Part shown: positions 37,817-49,996 of the stretch, piece after piece
Position numbering within the stretch: position 1 is the stretch's first letter
Layout: each line of letters opens with the position of its first letter
NCBI GenBank assembly: GCA_000320545.1
Contig: ADNK01002757.1
Span: forward strand, 50,012 to 114,011
Origin: Bigelowiella natans CCMP2755
Taxonomy: Eukaryota > Cercozoa > Chlorarachniophyceae
Direction of reading: 5' to 3'
DNA length: 64,000 nt
The notes under the pieces: model-generated
The model's input: the letters and a program-made list of their open reading frames with translations, nothing else
The model's database searches: none
Told to the model about the DNA's origin: nothing
Position numbers and translations under genes: made by a program

Positions 37817-38958
37817 TTCACTAATTGGCCACTAGACTGATTATTACCTGGGACAACTTTTGCATCTAAAGTTTCTTCGTGAATGCTATATTATATATAC
37901 ATATAAAAATGTAAATACAACAACAACAATAATAATAATAATAAATTACAAGAATACAAACAGTTGCAGGAATATAGCGAAATGTAGCAAAATAAGGATT
38001 CCTTCCACCACTACTCTTTCACAAATACTTGAATTACGATACAAATTGGCTATTATGAATTCCTCAGACGATACAGATTGGAGAGGATATTTACGTAAAT
38101 CCTCAACAATATATCATCTCTCCTTTTCCATTACTACAAACACCACCTCCATCACCACTAAGTAGTGTATGTATGTATGTTGTATGTATGTATGTATCAT
38201 CACCTTTTTTATCTTGTGCTCAATGAACCTAGTACGAGAAAGGAGACGTAACAACAAATTTAGTAGGTAGTAGTAGTGGGATGAAGGTATGTATCAAACT
38301 GCTGCTTCTAACACAATCTCAACTACTACACCTCAGATCAAACTGCTGCTTCTAACGCAATCTCAACTATTACACCTCAGATGATATTTTCCAAATATCT
38401 TATCATTAATTGAAAATCCTAATGCTATATATTTGTTCTCTTTAGCATAGAGAAGAGTCATATTATAAGAGGAAAGATGTGAACAAAATATCGACGATCA
38501 AACTTACTCGCCAGCTGTTTCGAATTCCAATTTGCATTTAAGACAGGATAGGCGTGCTCCTTCACCATTATTTCTGATCCCATAACCCATGTTGGCGTTG
38601 TTGTTTTGGTGATGCTGCTGCTGCAGCTGCTGAAACCGAACCCGCATCTTCAACCCTTCTTTCTCCTCTTCCGTCAGAAGAACTCCAACTTTAGAAGAAG
38701 GGAGCGAGGAGGAGGAGGAGGAGGAGGAGGAGGGAACTCCAGCAGGCACTCGCAATGGAAATGATGAAGAAGCAGCTGTCGATTCACCATTTTCTTTGAG
38801 CCTACAACTTATCGTGCATATAATAACATATGCTTTGATCATATCATGGCCATCGTCATCATTATCGTTTCACACATCATGTTCTTCTATGTGTTGTTGT
38901 TGTGTATCATCATTGTGTCATCAGTTTTGCTGCTGGTTCACCTGGGGGTATTAGCCAT
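28479..38958 (-). CDS. multi-finger C2H2 zinc-finger protein encoded by 29 small exons
   Basis: Twenty-nine exons close in phase and give 767 residues. From the 5' end they are 38958-38942, 38801-38508, 38228-38204, 37885-37848, 37444-37420, 37209-37116, 36929-36343, 36007-35949, 35571-35512, 35227-35185, 34381-34344, 33961-33908, 33608-33567, 33232-33190, 32904-32834, 32410-32351, 32189-32166, 31805-31761, 31577-31545, 31253-31190, 30695-30636, 30596-30568, 30444-30419, 30267-30198, 29738-29677, 29439-29383, 29278-29207, 29004-28880 and 28565-28479. About sixteen fingers are visible, mostly C-x2-C (CLKC, CNIC, CEVC, CKFC, CTKC, CQEC, CKIC) with C-x4-C forms (CPDKNC, CGHTGC, CTYEGC). TGEKPY/SGEKPF-type linkers join some of them. 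The N-terminal half has Ser, Glu and Asn/Thr runs. Probable nucleic-acid-binding regulator. Finger 9 (CNKC) is shortened, and exons 37444-37420, 30596-30568 and 30444-30419 are least certain. Confidence 0.8.
31319..31361. repeat. GA dinucleotide microsatellite
   Basis: About 19 GA units in the intron upstream (in gene sense) of exon 31253-31190 of the zinc-finger gene. Similar GA/CT arrays occur at 25873-25905, 33636-33689, 34261-34294, 37769-37812, 42873-42905, 44738-44772 and 45653-45687. Confidence 0.9.
31898..32001. repeat. CA array facing TG array (inverted pair)
   Basis: About 20 CA units (to 31939) are followed, after some 20 bases, by about 20 TG units (31958-32001) in the intron between exons 32189-32166 and 31805-31761 of the zinc-finger gene. 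The two arrays are complementary and could fold into one long hairpin. Confidence 0.9.
38294..38381. repeat. two tandem copies of a 44-bp unit
   Basis: Two adjacent 44-bp copies (38294-38337, 38338-38381), differing at two positions, in the second intron of the zinc-finger gene. Confidence 0.95.
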
Positions 38959-39377
38959 GCAGAAGAAAGATATCAGACCCACGATGTTAATAATAATGCA
39001 GCACGGGGAGGAAGGGGAGGGGGGAGAAGCCACTCGTGACAAACGACGATGTCGATCTTTCTCACTTCTCATAGATGATGATGATGATAATAGCTACGAA
39101 CCCTTGAGAGAGACGTCGATAACTCACTTCGTGGCACACGATTGGATGCTACTGCCAGCTACTGCTACTGCTACGATTGGATGCTACTGCTACTGCTACT
39201 GCCACTGCTACTGCAAGTCGTCATTTCGGGTGGTCAGCAGCAGCAGCAGAAAATATTAATGTCGATTTCCGTAGAGGAGGTGCTATTATTCATGATCGGT
39301 ATATGAGTTATTTCTGTGCTCCTTGGCTCTCATCGCCGTTCGTTTAATTATTCCGCATGGTTTATCATTGATTAGCT

Positions 39378-39418
<41 letters not shown>

Positions 39419-39644
39419 AACGATCCATAGTTCATTGATTTACTATGATGATGATCCATGGCCGAGCCTCGAGTAGAGATGAGATCTCACAACAGCTATT
39501 TGTTATTTTCAGATGCACGTTTGCTGTCTATGCAATCCTGATCCCTGCGCCTAGTTATTAAATTGGTATTTAAGTCATTTCATTCCTTGACATCATCCCA
39601 ACTGTTACAAGAGACTCTCATCCTCCTCCTTCTCCTCCTCCTCG

Positions 39645-39675
<31 letters not shown>

Positions 39676-39704
39676 GGAGTATGAAGAAAATCCTATGATG
39701 ATCC

Positions 39705-39735
<31 letters not shown>

Positions 39736-39777
39736 CAGAAGTTGTTGTCAGGAGTTGTTGTCAGAAGTTCTTGTCAT

Positions 39778-39812
<35 letters not shown>

Positions 39813-39879
39813 TTGCGATTCTCATCTACATCCCTTTTAGAACAACAACAACAACACAACAACTGATCACTAATAACTA

Positions 39880-40052
39880 TGAAAACCATTTAGATGTAAT
39901 CGGTTCAAAAACATAGCTGGGAAGTTAAGGATGCGAACAGAATAAATAAATAACTAACTAACTAACTAAAACTATGAAAATCACTTAGATGTAATCGGTG
40001 CAAAAACATAGCTAGGAAGTCAAGGATGCGAACAGAATAAATAAATAAATAA
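39880..40052. repeat. two tandem copies of a unit of about 90 bp
   Basis: Two similar units sharing the segment from AACTATGAAAA through GCGAACAGAATAAATAAATA, separated by a short CTAA array, in the region upstream of the signal-peptidase gene. Confidence 0.85.
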
Positions 40053-40069
40053 CAAACTTGCTCAATGGT

Positions 40070-40335
40070 GGGAGGAAGAGGGGGAGAGGAGAACCACCGT
40101 AGCAACAGCAATAAATAATAATAGTAACAATACGAAGGGAGGAGGGGGAGAGGAGAACCATAACAACAGCAATAAATAATAAAAGTAACAATACGAAGGG
40201 AATACTACTACCGCTTACGAATCAGTCCTTAACCCACTGGAGAGGAGAACCACAGTAACAGCAATAAATAATAATAGGAAACAATACGAAGTGAATACTA
40301 CCACCGCCTCCTACGAATCAGTCCTTAACCCAGGT
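40070..40335. repeat. degenerate tandem repeats with AACAGCAATAAATAATAA core
   Basis: Three copies of a segment beginning GAGGAGAACCA, followed by AGCAATAAATAATAA and AACAATACGAAG (near 40088, 40153 and 40243). The last two carry a longer shared tail with GAATCAGTCCTTAACCCA. Confidence 0.85.
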
Positions 40336-40613
40336 AGATCTACTATTTGACTAAAAGATAAGCTACGGTGGGTGGTGATGCTTTCCATTGGTGGTGGCAT
40401 GCACTTGGATTGGCTCAATGGAAACTACCACAACTATGTGTCTGTGCCACTTGATAATAATGGATACGTTGCCTAACGATTACACCTTACATTGAAGCAG
40501 GTCTGCAATGCCAGATGCAACCAGGGTCTTCATCATTCTCGTGGCCTCCTACATCTCATTAGTTCGAAATAAGTGAATTGATTAGCACAAGTTGAAGAAG
40601 TAAAATTCCCAAA

Positions 40614-42467
40614 ATGGCAAATTGCATATGTCAGAAGAAATGGCGACTGCTGCAACACCGGTGATTTCTCTTCAATTTTTTTGGAAACACGATAACGATG
40701 AAGAGAGTTAAAGAAAAGAAGATAATGAAAAGTGCTCCTTCACTGGTTTTTCATTAGTTAACGTGATCATCAGGTTATATTCTTCTGCTCCAGCACTCTT
40801 GGTTTTTGCACTGCCACTTCTTCTGTCATCGTTCAAAAGGCACAAAAATGAGAGGAACAACAAAAACCACAACTTTACTCCATGGTTGCTGACCTCCAGG
40901 TCGTCATCATCGCCACCATTCTCACTCATCATGTTTAAACAACAACGTTTACCCCTACCCCACCGGAAGCAAGCAGGTAATATCGAATATCGAGAGATCA
41001 GCATTGCTGGTTTCAAATGTTGGACCTCCTCTTCAACTATCTTCATTCCCAATTTGTCTATTATTCTAATGGCTTTATGCTATATGAATGTAGGTGCTAT
41101 CTACAATCACTTTTGCAACAGTGTCACCACCATAAGGCAGCGAGGCAGAAGAGCAGGGGGGGGAGGATGGCATGTGGGAGGAGGAGAAGAAGAGAAAAGA
41201 ATACTTGGGTGTAGCAGCCGCCGTTTGTCCAGCGATATAGACGATGATCATGATGATAAGCTCCTTGCGTAAGCTATAGCTAACTATATAATAGCGAAAA
41301 AGACGATCGATGATCATGATGATAACCAGCTCAACCAAGCTACACCAACTATAATCTACCAAACCGATCCTCGTCATTTGTCTATTTTCTTGCTGAATTT
41401 CTACTCTTACATCGCCGATATAAATCACTGACCGAGGTTTCTTCTTCGTTTAAACAATTACTGAAACAAAATTACATTTTCTTTTTCTCCCTCCTCGCCG
41501 CATAGAAGTGAGCATGATGTCTCTTGGAAAAACCGATTTGATATAAGAAAACAATACCACGAACCAGGTGCTTGATCAATCATGGGTTGTATCATAAGAA
41601 TTGTGCTGCTGATGTGTTGATCAATTCGAATTTATATATATTATTTTGATGACCATCATCATCATCATCATTATGATCATCACAAGCAGTATTCCTCCTA
41701 ATATATGCAGGGGGGGTTATCGTCGCACAGCTTGGTACAAATAATCCAGGAGAATGGAAGAGACGAAGAAACCTATTATTTGAGAAGGGGGTACGTCAAT
41801 GAACTACTACTAAACACTGTGTATGTCGTCTCCTTTCACAAGTACTACTACTAGTAGTAGTAGTTGTAGTAGTAGTAGTCCCTTTTCTATGGAATGATAG
41901 TACCTTGTGTACTTCTTAATCATCAATCTTATTATCATTTAGGTATATCCTGGGGAAGAGTACCGTATTCTATCAATACATTCACTAACATTACTAAAGG
42001 AGGAGGAGGAGGAGGAGGAGGAGGAGGAGGAAGCTCATAATAATAATCAAAGTAGCACCAGCAGACTGCATTGTCATCGTCGTCGTCATCGTAAGAAGCT
42101 TTCTTCCTTTCTGAATCTTCCATCCAAGATCCAATCAGATGATGTGGTCCTCACACTGAGGTAATGAGTAGTAACCATCACCAAATCTATATCTAATATC
42201 CATATGCTGCTACTACCTACCCTGCTGCTGAGATTTACTGCATATAAAAGTTACCTACATACATACATAAGTTACCTACATACATACATGCTCCTACCTA
42301 TCTACCTACAATAATTGTCTCCTCCTCCTCCTACTCCTCCTCCTCCTCCTACTATTTCTCTGCTGATGATATGGTTATACTGCTATTGCTAAAGACCGAA
42401 CTACCCTCTGGTGAAGGAATTGGAACGTGAATGGCCAGTGGAAGTAAGGTGAGTGTTGTAGAAGTAG

Positions 42468-42502
<35 letters not shown>

Positions 42503-42838
42503 ATTTATTATGCCGGAGAATCAGTACAAGTAGTAGTAGTAGTAGTAGTAGTAGTGCTAGAGGTACTAGTAAGAAAGAAGGAAAAGACGAAGAAGAAGAT
42601 GAAGAAGATGTTTGTTGTTAGTCATCTCCTAACTAGCGAGTTAGTCGTCGTTAGGATTATGATGATTATACTTCTGATGTTTTTAGTCTTGATTATAACC
42701 AACAAATCTCGTAGTTTATGATGAATATATCATTAGTCATTATTCTAACCAACCAACCAACTTCGTAGACTGTCCGATTTGCCTCTTCTAATACCACGTG
42801 CAACCTACTACAGAAGGGTAATGATAAGATGCACACAT

Positions 42839-42912
<74 letters not shown>

Positions 42913-43745
42913 CAAACATTAATTACACGCCATTGGATATCACAAAATTGTGTTCTTAGCATTGCAAAAAGAAATGGATGAATCAACAGGATCATCATCT
43001 CCATTTCATTTAGCGAGAGTAGGGAAGAAGAAGAAGAAGGGTGTCATATTATGTTAGCTGTATACTGAACCACAATTACTTTCTTATAGGTTGACCACCT
43101 TTGTTGTTGTTGTTGTTTGTTGTAGCTGCTTTAGCAGGTTTTGACGTTTGAAATCAGCATCGATTGTCATCATCACCATCTCATTTTCAATAATATATAG
43201 GTTGTTCTTGGGACTGTCTTAGCTTCTACGACGTTGCTCTCCATTGGAATTATAGGTATGGATGAGCGGTCTACTACTATTAGAGGTTTGGGGAGGCGGG
43301 AGGGGGGGTATTGAATGTAAACAACGACACTTTAGACTGAATAATTGATCGATTTATCGTCGTTTTTACCTATGTGTCTTTGATTTGATGTGAATAACTT
43401 TTATTTACGATGTTTTGTAAATACTATTTCAGCACCAGCTAATGTTCTCAGTGCTTACTATGTTCCATCACAATCAATGGTTCCGACTATTTTGGTAAAT
43501 GGCTCCTCCGTTTGTTTTGATAGTTATTCATTTGTTGATTCAAATTTCATTTGTTTTGGTAGTCATACATTTATATATTACATATTTTGTTTGGATAGTT
43601 ATTCATTTCTTCATTCACACATTATTTGTACTAAATAACGAGATGATGAGCCATGCTGCATAGATGTATTTATTTATTCGTAATATAATTCTCCTAGAAC
43701 CAATATGGAGACTATATCATCATACGTTTATTCATTCATTCGTAA

Positions 43746-43792
<47 letters not shown>

Positions 43793-43829
43793 AGCTAAAT
43801 ACATAATAATGAGAGACGATCCTTTCTAT

Positions 43830-43867
<38 letters not shown>

Positions 43868-44615
43868 ATTCACGTTAAACCATCACCCCATTTATTATTA
43901 TTATTAGTAGTGGTAGTAGTAGTAGTAGTAGTAGTAGCATCTTCCATCGGAGGTTCTCATTTCTCTGTTATTTATCTTGTTCTCCCACTTCTTCATCTTC
44001 TTCTTCTCCTATAACTATCATTATTCTTATTATTATTATTATTATTATATCTTGTCACGAACTAGCAGCCTGGAGATACATTGTTGGTTGAAAAAGTGAG
44101 CAAGTAAGCAATTTTGAAACACCGCATCGTCGTCGTCGTAGTAGTAGTAGTAGTAGTAGTAGTATTTTGTCCAATTTCCTCGTGCATCATGAATGAAATA
44201 ACACTCTTGCTTTATTAATCCAAATATAATGATAAATAGTGTTGATCATCATCATCATCATCATCATCATCATTGCATTGACCATATTATTACTCTGCTA
44301 CTTCCCAGGAAAGTAAGATCTATAAAGAGGGGAGAGATGATCATGTTCTACCCACCAAATCGGCTAATTGAGATTGAAAGAGCACAAGGCGTCATCGTTC
44401 CATCAAAACAAGCATTTGTGAAGAGAATTGTTGCGATTCCAGGGTAATAGCGATAATAATAAGAGGAGTAAGAAGAAGAAGAATTAGAAATAACAATGAT
44501 AGATAATTCGGTTATTACTTTACTACCACGAGCACCGTCACCACCATATTATTAATAATAATAATAATAATAGTAATAATAGTCATTATTATTATTTCCT
44601 ACAAATTTGGACTAC

Positions 44616-44647
<32 letters not shown>

Positions 44648-44718
44648 TCATGATAGAAGAGAAAGGTCATCAAGATTGAGACACGCCACAAAAGTGTTAT
44701 ACGATCATTAATGTGCGA

Positions 44719-44772
<54 letters not shown>

Positions 44773-45648
44773 ATTCTCTTATGCCATGCATAATAATATT
44801 AAATAGAGAGAGAGCATTCTCTTATGCCATGCGTAATAATATTAAATACCATATATCATGTTGTTGTTGTTGTTGTTGTTGTTGAACGTGTGATATGATC
44901 ATAAATAATTCAGGGACAGAGTGGAAGTATTAAAAGGTACTGACTCCTACCAGTAAGTAATAATAAAACGCACCAGTTGTTGTTGTTGTAGTAGTAGTAG
45001 TAGTAGTAGTAGTAATGGAGAGTAGGTTGCAAGCAGCTGAAAATCGTTCCTAGACATTATCATCATCATTACTAGCACACATAGAATTAATTTAGTCCTC
45101 TGTGGTGATGATCGGACAACGACAACATCAACGTTGACGATGATGACGGAAAATAGAGGGGGGGGGGGGGGGGGAGGTGTACTGCTCTGTTGGGAATTGC
45201 CATCATTGGCCTCTAATAGTTTCCTATTCCTACTAAATAAGGTTTATTTTTGTTTTTTATTCTTCTTGCTACTGCGTTAGTCTTTGCACGAGTAGTGCAT
45301 ACTGATCATCTATAGCCAACAATCTTCTTCTTATTCTCCGCTTGTTAATTTGCTATGCGGTGTGTATACTACTACTATTACTACTACCATTACTGAATGG
45401 CCACTTTTTTTTCTTCTTCTTCTTCTTCTTCTTCTTCTTCTTCTTCTTCTTCTTCTCCATAATAGGTATTGCATATGTAAATGGTCAACCCATTGAAGAG
45501 GCTGGTGCTAGGTTATATTCCTCTCATAACAACATGAACTACTACAACAACTACAACAAATACAATTACAACAACTACTACCATTACTCAATACCAAACT
45601 ACAATTGAAGTAACACTCATAGAGAAATACTGTGTGTTTTCAACAACA

Positions 45649-45689
<41 letters not shown>

Positions 45690-46393
45690 AATGAACAAGA
45701 AGACTTCTTATAAATCCCACGACATGATACTATTTATCTCAAGAAGACTTGTTATAAATCCCACGACATGATACTATTTATCTCGAGTCTTTCAACCTTT
45801 ATCACCCACCAAAATTGTCATCATATCAAAGGATATTACGCTATTGCTGCTATCGATGGCGAGATTATAACATGTTATATATATGTATATAATATTTCAA
45901 TATGTATTAACCCTCCTCCTATATTTGTAAACATGGGAACCGTACTACTAGGGAGAAGAGTATTGCTGCATCTTTGCCAACTGAGTCGTGGACAATTCCA
46001 GAGATAGTTGTAATTAAAACACACCGCTCATGATTCTTGCTACATGTTGTACTCAAACAAATTATGATTATTTCAACTACTACATAGTCCCGTCTAATGC
46101 TACGTGTTGATCATTGCTTTACATAAGTTATAGTTTCTTTTCTAGTATATTTTATCACAGCTGCTACTGTCATAGCTTGTTATAATAATAGGCATATCTT
46201 TTGTATTTGTATAAATACTTTATCATTAGTTACTACTGTCATTAATAACTATATTCTTTGTATTAGTATTATTATACTATATCATTAATACCTACTAATT
46301 CGTGACATTATCCATCCTCATAGCTGGATTCAAATTCTGTCTTCGTCCTGGGTGATAACCCTGCAAGGTTTTGTCAATACATATTATATGTAT

Positions 46394-46434
<41 letters not shown>

Positions 46435-46667
46435 GTGTGTGGGTGTGTGATCATTTGTTCATTTTTGTTTGATTGAATGAGAGTTTCTTTTCTTAACGAA
46501 AATATGATGAGATCTCATAGAATTGTCGTATTATTTTACGTTGAGTTAGAGTCGTTGGTTTCTTATCTTCTATAAGTTGTTAATGGAAAGAAACTACAAA
46601 TAGGAGTGTCGACTCTCGATGCTGGGGCACATTGCCACTCAAGAATATTATTGGTACAACCTGCTAA
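40614..46667 (+). CDS. type I signal peptidase, plastid/thylakoid-processing type
   Basis: Seventeen exons close in phase and give 468 residues: 40614-40660, 40774-40976, 41094-41268, 41506-41567, 41711-41790, 41943-42160, 42395-42448, 42769-42817, 43201-43255, 43433-43494, 44069-44103, 44309-44443, 44914-44936, 45466-45511, 45952-46006, 46324-46367 and 46604-46667. A hydrophobic N-terminal leader (APALLVFALPLLL) precedes a long variable region with an 11-Glu run. A membrane helix (VVLGTVLASTTLLSIGII) leads into the S26 protease boxes. Box B is VPSQSMVPT with the catalytic Ser. Box C is PGDTLLVEKVS. Box D is FVKRIVAIPGD with the catalytic Lys. Box E is FVLGDNPARSVDSR, then CWGTLPLKNIIG. The enzyme removes export signals, in plastids those of thylakoid-lumen proteins. 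Box E has GDNP instead of the usual GDNR. The first exon, 40614-40660, is inferred from phase only. Confidence 0.88.
44762..44847. repeat. two tandem copies of a 43-bp unit
   Basis: Copies at 44762-44804 and 44805-44847, one base different, directly after GT and GA dinucleotide arrays in the intron before exon 44914-44936 of the signal-peptidase gene. Confidence 0.95.
45697..45784. repeat. two tandem copies of a 44-bp unit
   Basis: Copies at 45697-45740 and 45741-45784, one base different, in the intron between exons 45466-45511 and 45952-46006 of the signal-peptidase gene, just after a CT array. Confidence 0.95.
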
Positions 46668-46941
46668 GCCACGTGCACCATTAACTTCAAGAATCTGCTT
46701 TTGATTATTTCGTGTTTAAATAGTCGTAGAACCACCTGTTCAGGCTGCTCACCTTTTGATGTACAATTCACTCTCTTTTGAAACAACCCATTGTTGGACC
46801 TAGATTTGGTTTGAATAGACAAGGAGGAAATTTGGATATTACACACACACAAAAACACACACACATTATTGTGTTATTAGGTCGCCCAATTTACAGGATT
46901 GGGCCTTTCAGTCGTTTAGGGCCATTGTAATACAATTATTT

Positions 46942-47025
46942 CAATGGTGCACTCTTATCAGCGGAAGACATATTCAATGGAATCAATGGTGCACTCTTAT
47001 TAGCGGAAGACATATTCAATGAAAT
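46942..47025. repeat. two tandem copies of a 42-bp unit
   Basis: Copies at 46942-46983 and 46984-47025, differing at two positions, in the 3' flank of the signal-peptidase gene. Confidence 0.95.
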
Positions 47026-48509
47026 CAATGTACGCCGTATGCGTGAGATTAACTCATGACTATTATTCACATTGGTGGCTGCAATTTTCGATGTGCAGCA
47101 GTGATGAGTACGTGTCGTTCGACATAATTTTCATTTATATATCCACTGGCAATGATGATTACTACTACATACACTCTCATTGCTGCATTTGATTCGTTTT
47201 CCCAATATGCAAGGACAAAGCCATGCCATCATCATTAGAAAACACAAGTCAGCTAGCTCCAATCATGCATTAGCGTTCTGAAGTCTGAATCTTTTACCGA
47301 ACACTCTCTACAACATGCCTGCCATTTTCTGCTACTTCAATTTGCAGCACAACATACGAATGATAGGATGAGATTGCTGCTGCGATCCGACACAAGCTAG
47401 CAAGCTAGAATCCAGAGAGCACATGGTCCAAGCAATGCACGTGCACTAGCTAGCTAGCTGTGATCGAAGTGCATGTGTGCGTGCTTTGTGTGTGCACTGC
47501 TAGACTGGCACATGATTGCGAAATGCTAGCAGCATGGAACAATCGAAAGCAATCTATGTGACATGCTGCTACGTACACTTTTTTGAATGACACGATGATG
47601 TTGTTTTCACCGCCGTCGTCTAGCCGTGCACAACGAGGGTTGATGAATCATTGTTTTGCACATGCAACCACAACCACATCTCTAGCTAGCACAAGTCCGT
47701 CAAACCTGCAACGAATCGCCACTAGAATGTGCATTTGGAAGCTTTTGCGCGCGACCAAGGCCGTCATGTGATGCAATGGACATTGGATTTGCTCGCATTT
47801 CTTTGAAATTTTTCGTGCATGTCACGTTTGGTCAAACGCACACGCAAATGCATTCAAAATGTGACAAAGAACAAACGCGCAGCGTGCATCCGCCACACAA
47901 CGGGTGTGAGTTTTCACACTTTGAGGCCTTGAAAATGGACATTTTGGTCAACATTTCGGTCATTTTTTGAGGTTTGGCCATCGGACAAGTTCTGATGACT
48001 TTTCTTTGACTAACTGCAACTGCCTGCTGCTTCAAAGCGCTGCACTGTTGTCGCGCCTTCGGTTTGTGCATTCATCGCTTGCGTGGGAGTTGGCATGCTG
48101 TCAATGTCCTTGTTGATTGTCTGAACTTGCTTTGCCTGCATGGCAGCAGGCGCGGTGCGATGATGCGACGCGGCATCGAAACCATTCGCATGCAGAACGG
48201 CCGCAGCCGGGCTGTTGTCCTTGAACTCTTCGTCAAGGCAAGCTGCGTGCTTCGGAATGGGTGACGCTGATCGGTCCGCGTGCCGCGGTGGTGAATCTGA
48301 GGTGCTGCGCACGTGTGCAGAAGCACGCGTGTCGCAGGGTTGAAGTTGAGACGCACACGCACTGTTGCATGCAACCGATTCGATCTGCATCACGTGCAGC
48401 TGTCGATTGTTGCAGCAACGTGCGTGGTGCAATGTGGTCTCGTGTTGAGAACTGAAGTCGCATGAGTCGTTGAGTTGCATTGTTGTTTGGTCCTTGAGTT
48501 GCTTTGTCA

Positions 48510-48730
48510 CTTGAACGTTTGAGTTCTGATGTCACTTGGTCGTTTGAGTTCTGAGTGTGCTTGGTTGCTTGCTTGTGCAGTTGAGTTCTGATCTCAATGT
48601 GTCACTTGGACTTTTGAGTTCTGTCGAGATGTGTCTGAATTGTTGCAATTGCGACTTGAGTGAAAAGCTGTCAGCTTTTCGCTTTTGTCATGTCGCAATG
48701 TCAGCTTTTCAATTTTGTCATGTCGCCACT
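48510..48730. repeat. short tandem repeats in GC-rich block
   Basis: Three diverged units containing TCACTTG followed by TTTGAGTTCTG lie at about 48508-48625. A 30-bp unit is present twice at 48671-48700 and 48701-48730, sharing TCAGCTTTTC and TTTTGTCATGTCGC. Confidence 0.8.
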
Positions 48731-49704
48731 TGCGAACTTTCTGAGAAACTTCTGCGCGGAGGGTTTTTCATTGTGCCGTGTCGTCCCACGTGGAGTGTCG
48801 TGCTGGTGCGTCCGACACGCACGTGCAGCTCCGTTGGCACGCCTTGTGTGTCTTGTCGCACTTGAGCGGTCAGCTGCATCGTGGCGCCATGCATCGCAGC
48901 GCCACACTGTTCACAACCCCGTCGTTACCGGGTTTGACGGACTTGTGAGACCTGGTCAAAAGTGATCACACGTTGCAGGGTTTGCGAGTTCGGGTTCCTC
49001 GCATGTAGGTCAGTGCAGTGATCTAGTGATGTGGATTCTGCATGAGGTGTCATTTTGGCATCATTTCAGCCGACAATAAAGCGCTCGATCGCGCGAAAGA
49101 AACGCGTGCATGCTTGCATGCATTTGCAAAGCCGGCGCAGCTCACTTATTGCGCTTTTCGCCTAGTTGTGAACGCTACGCTGCACACATTGCTTGCAACT
49201 TGCAACACTCTTCTTAGATTTTTCGCAATACGAAATAAAACAGCGTTTTTGGCCTTCGAAAATGGCACATTTTTGGTCGTTTCTCGCGGTCAAACATTGT
49301 GTTATGACGCTCGGCCGCAAGCTGCAGATGTGTTCTGTGATCACATTCATCCATGTGAAGCGCTACAATGCGCGCACGCAGACAAATCGCCTTTTGCGCT
49401 ACAGCCAAATGTCACCGGGTTTGACCGAGTTGTGAGCATCAATGACAATCACTGCTTGCATGCTAGCATGCATTTGATTTTGTGCAGCAGTCGTAGAGTC
49501 AACAAATGAATTCAGCTAGTCAGTTGCAACAGAAAATGACATTGCTCTCTCAGTGCTGATCGATGAAACTGAAACATGCAGCGTCTGACTGTTCAAATGA
49601 TCTCAAGGATTCGTTCTCGTTCATTCACTTGTTTTAGTTATGGCCCATGCACAAATAATGAATCGCCCCATAATTAATTTGCTATATTTATGTACATATA
49701 TACA

Positions 49705-49741
<37 letters not shown>

Positions 49742-49996
49742 TGCCGTCGCTCACCTTCCCCAAATGCGGCACCAGCCGAAGAGAGAACCTCGCAGCAAGC
49801 ATCACAATTCGAGATTTAATTCATTCCGTGACAACCATAACGTTTCTTCGCTTTTCGTTTTCTTTTTCGTGTAGTAGTATCCCCTCCATCTACCGGCAGA
49901 TTCGTCTTTCTATTGACGAAACAACAATCATCCATCTTTCTGCAATGTTACCCATAAAAAAATTTAAGTTCCTAAATTTCATGCAGTAGCTCTTTA

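Larger units (their letters stand above)
38959..40613. other. upstream region of divergent zinc-finger and signal-peptidase genes
   Basis: This contains the 5' flanks of both genes. It holds an ATG trinucleotide array (39379-39418), CT (39649-39675) and TTG arrays (39707-39734, 39779-39812), and two tandem-repeat tracts at about 39880-40050 and 40070-40335. No exon is supported. First exons of either gene could lie further upstream than the starts given. Confidence 0.5.
46668..49996. other. intergenic: signal-peptidase 3' flank and GC-rich block
   Basis: After AT-rich flank with a 42-bp tandem duplication (46942-47025), sequence from about 47230 to 49640 is GC-richer and CpG-containing, like the blocks at 2.7, 10.8 and 18.5 kb. 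It carries GCTAGCTAGC words (47446-47460), tandem repeats near 48510-48730, and two copies of ACCGGGTTTGACxGA near 48927 and 49414. No protein-coding gene is supported. A TA array lies at 49708-49740. A minus-strand ATG at 49802 opens 16 codons up to a GTGAGC donor at 49754 and resembles a targeting peptide, but no continuation was found. Confidence 0.55.

Noticed and set aside
45829-45880. Segment YYAIAAIDGEII as an extra signal-peptidase exon
   Set aside because: No donor/acceptor combination keeps phase with both neighbours; skipping it gives a normal spacing between the NGQPIEE segment and box E.
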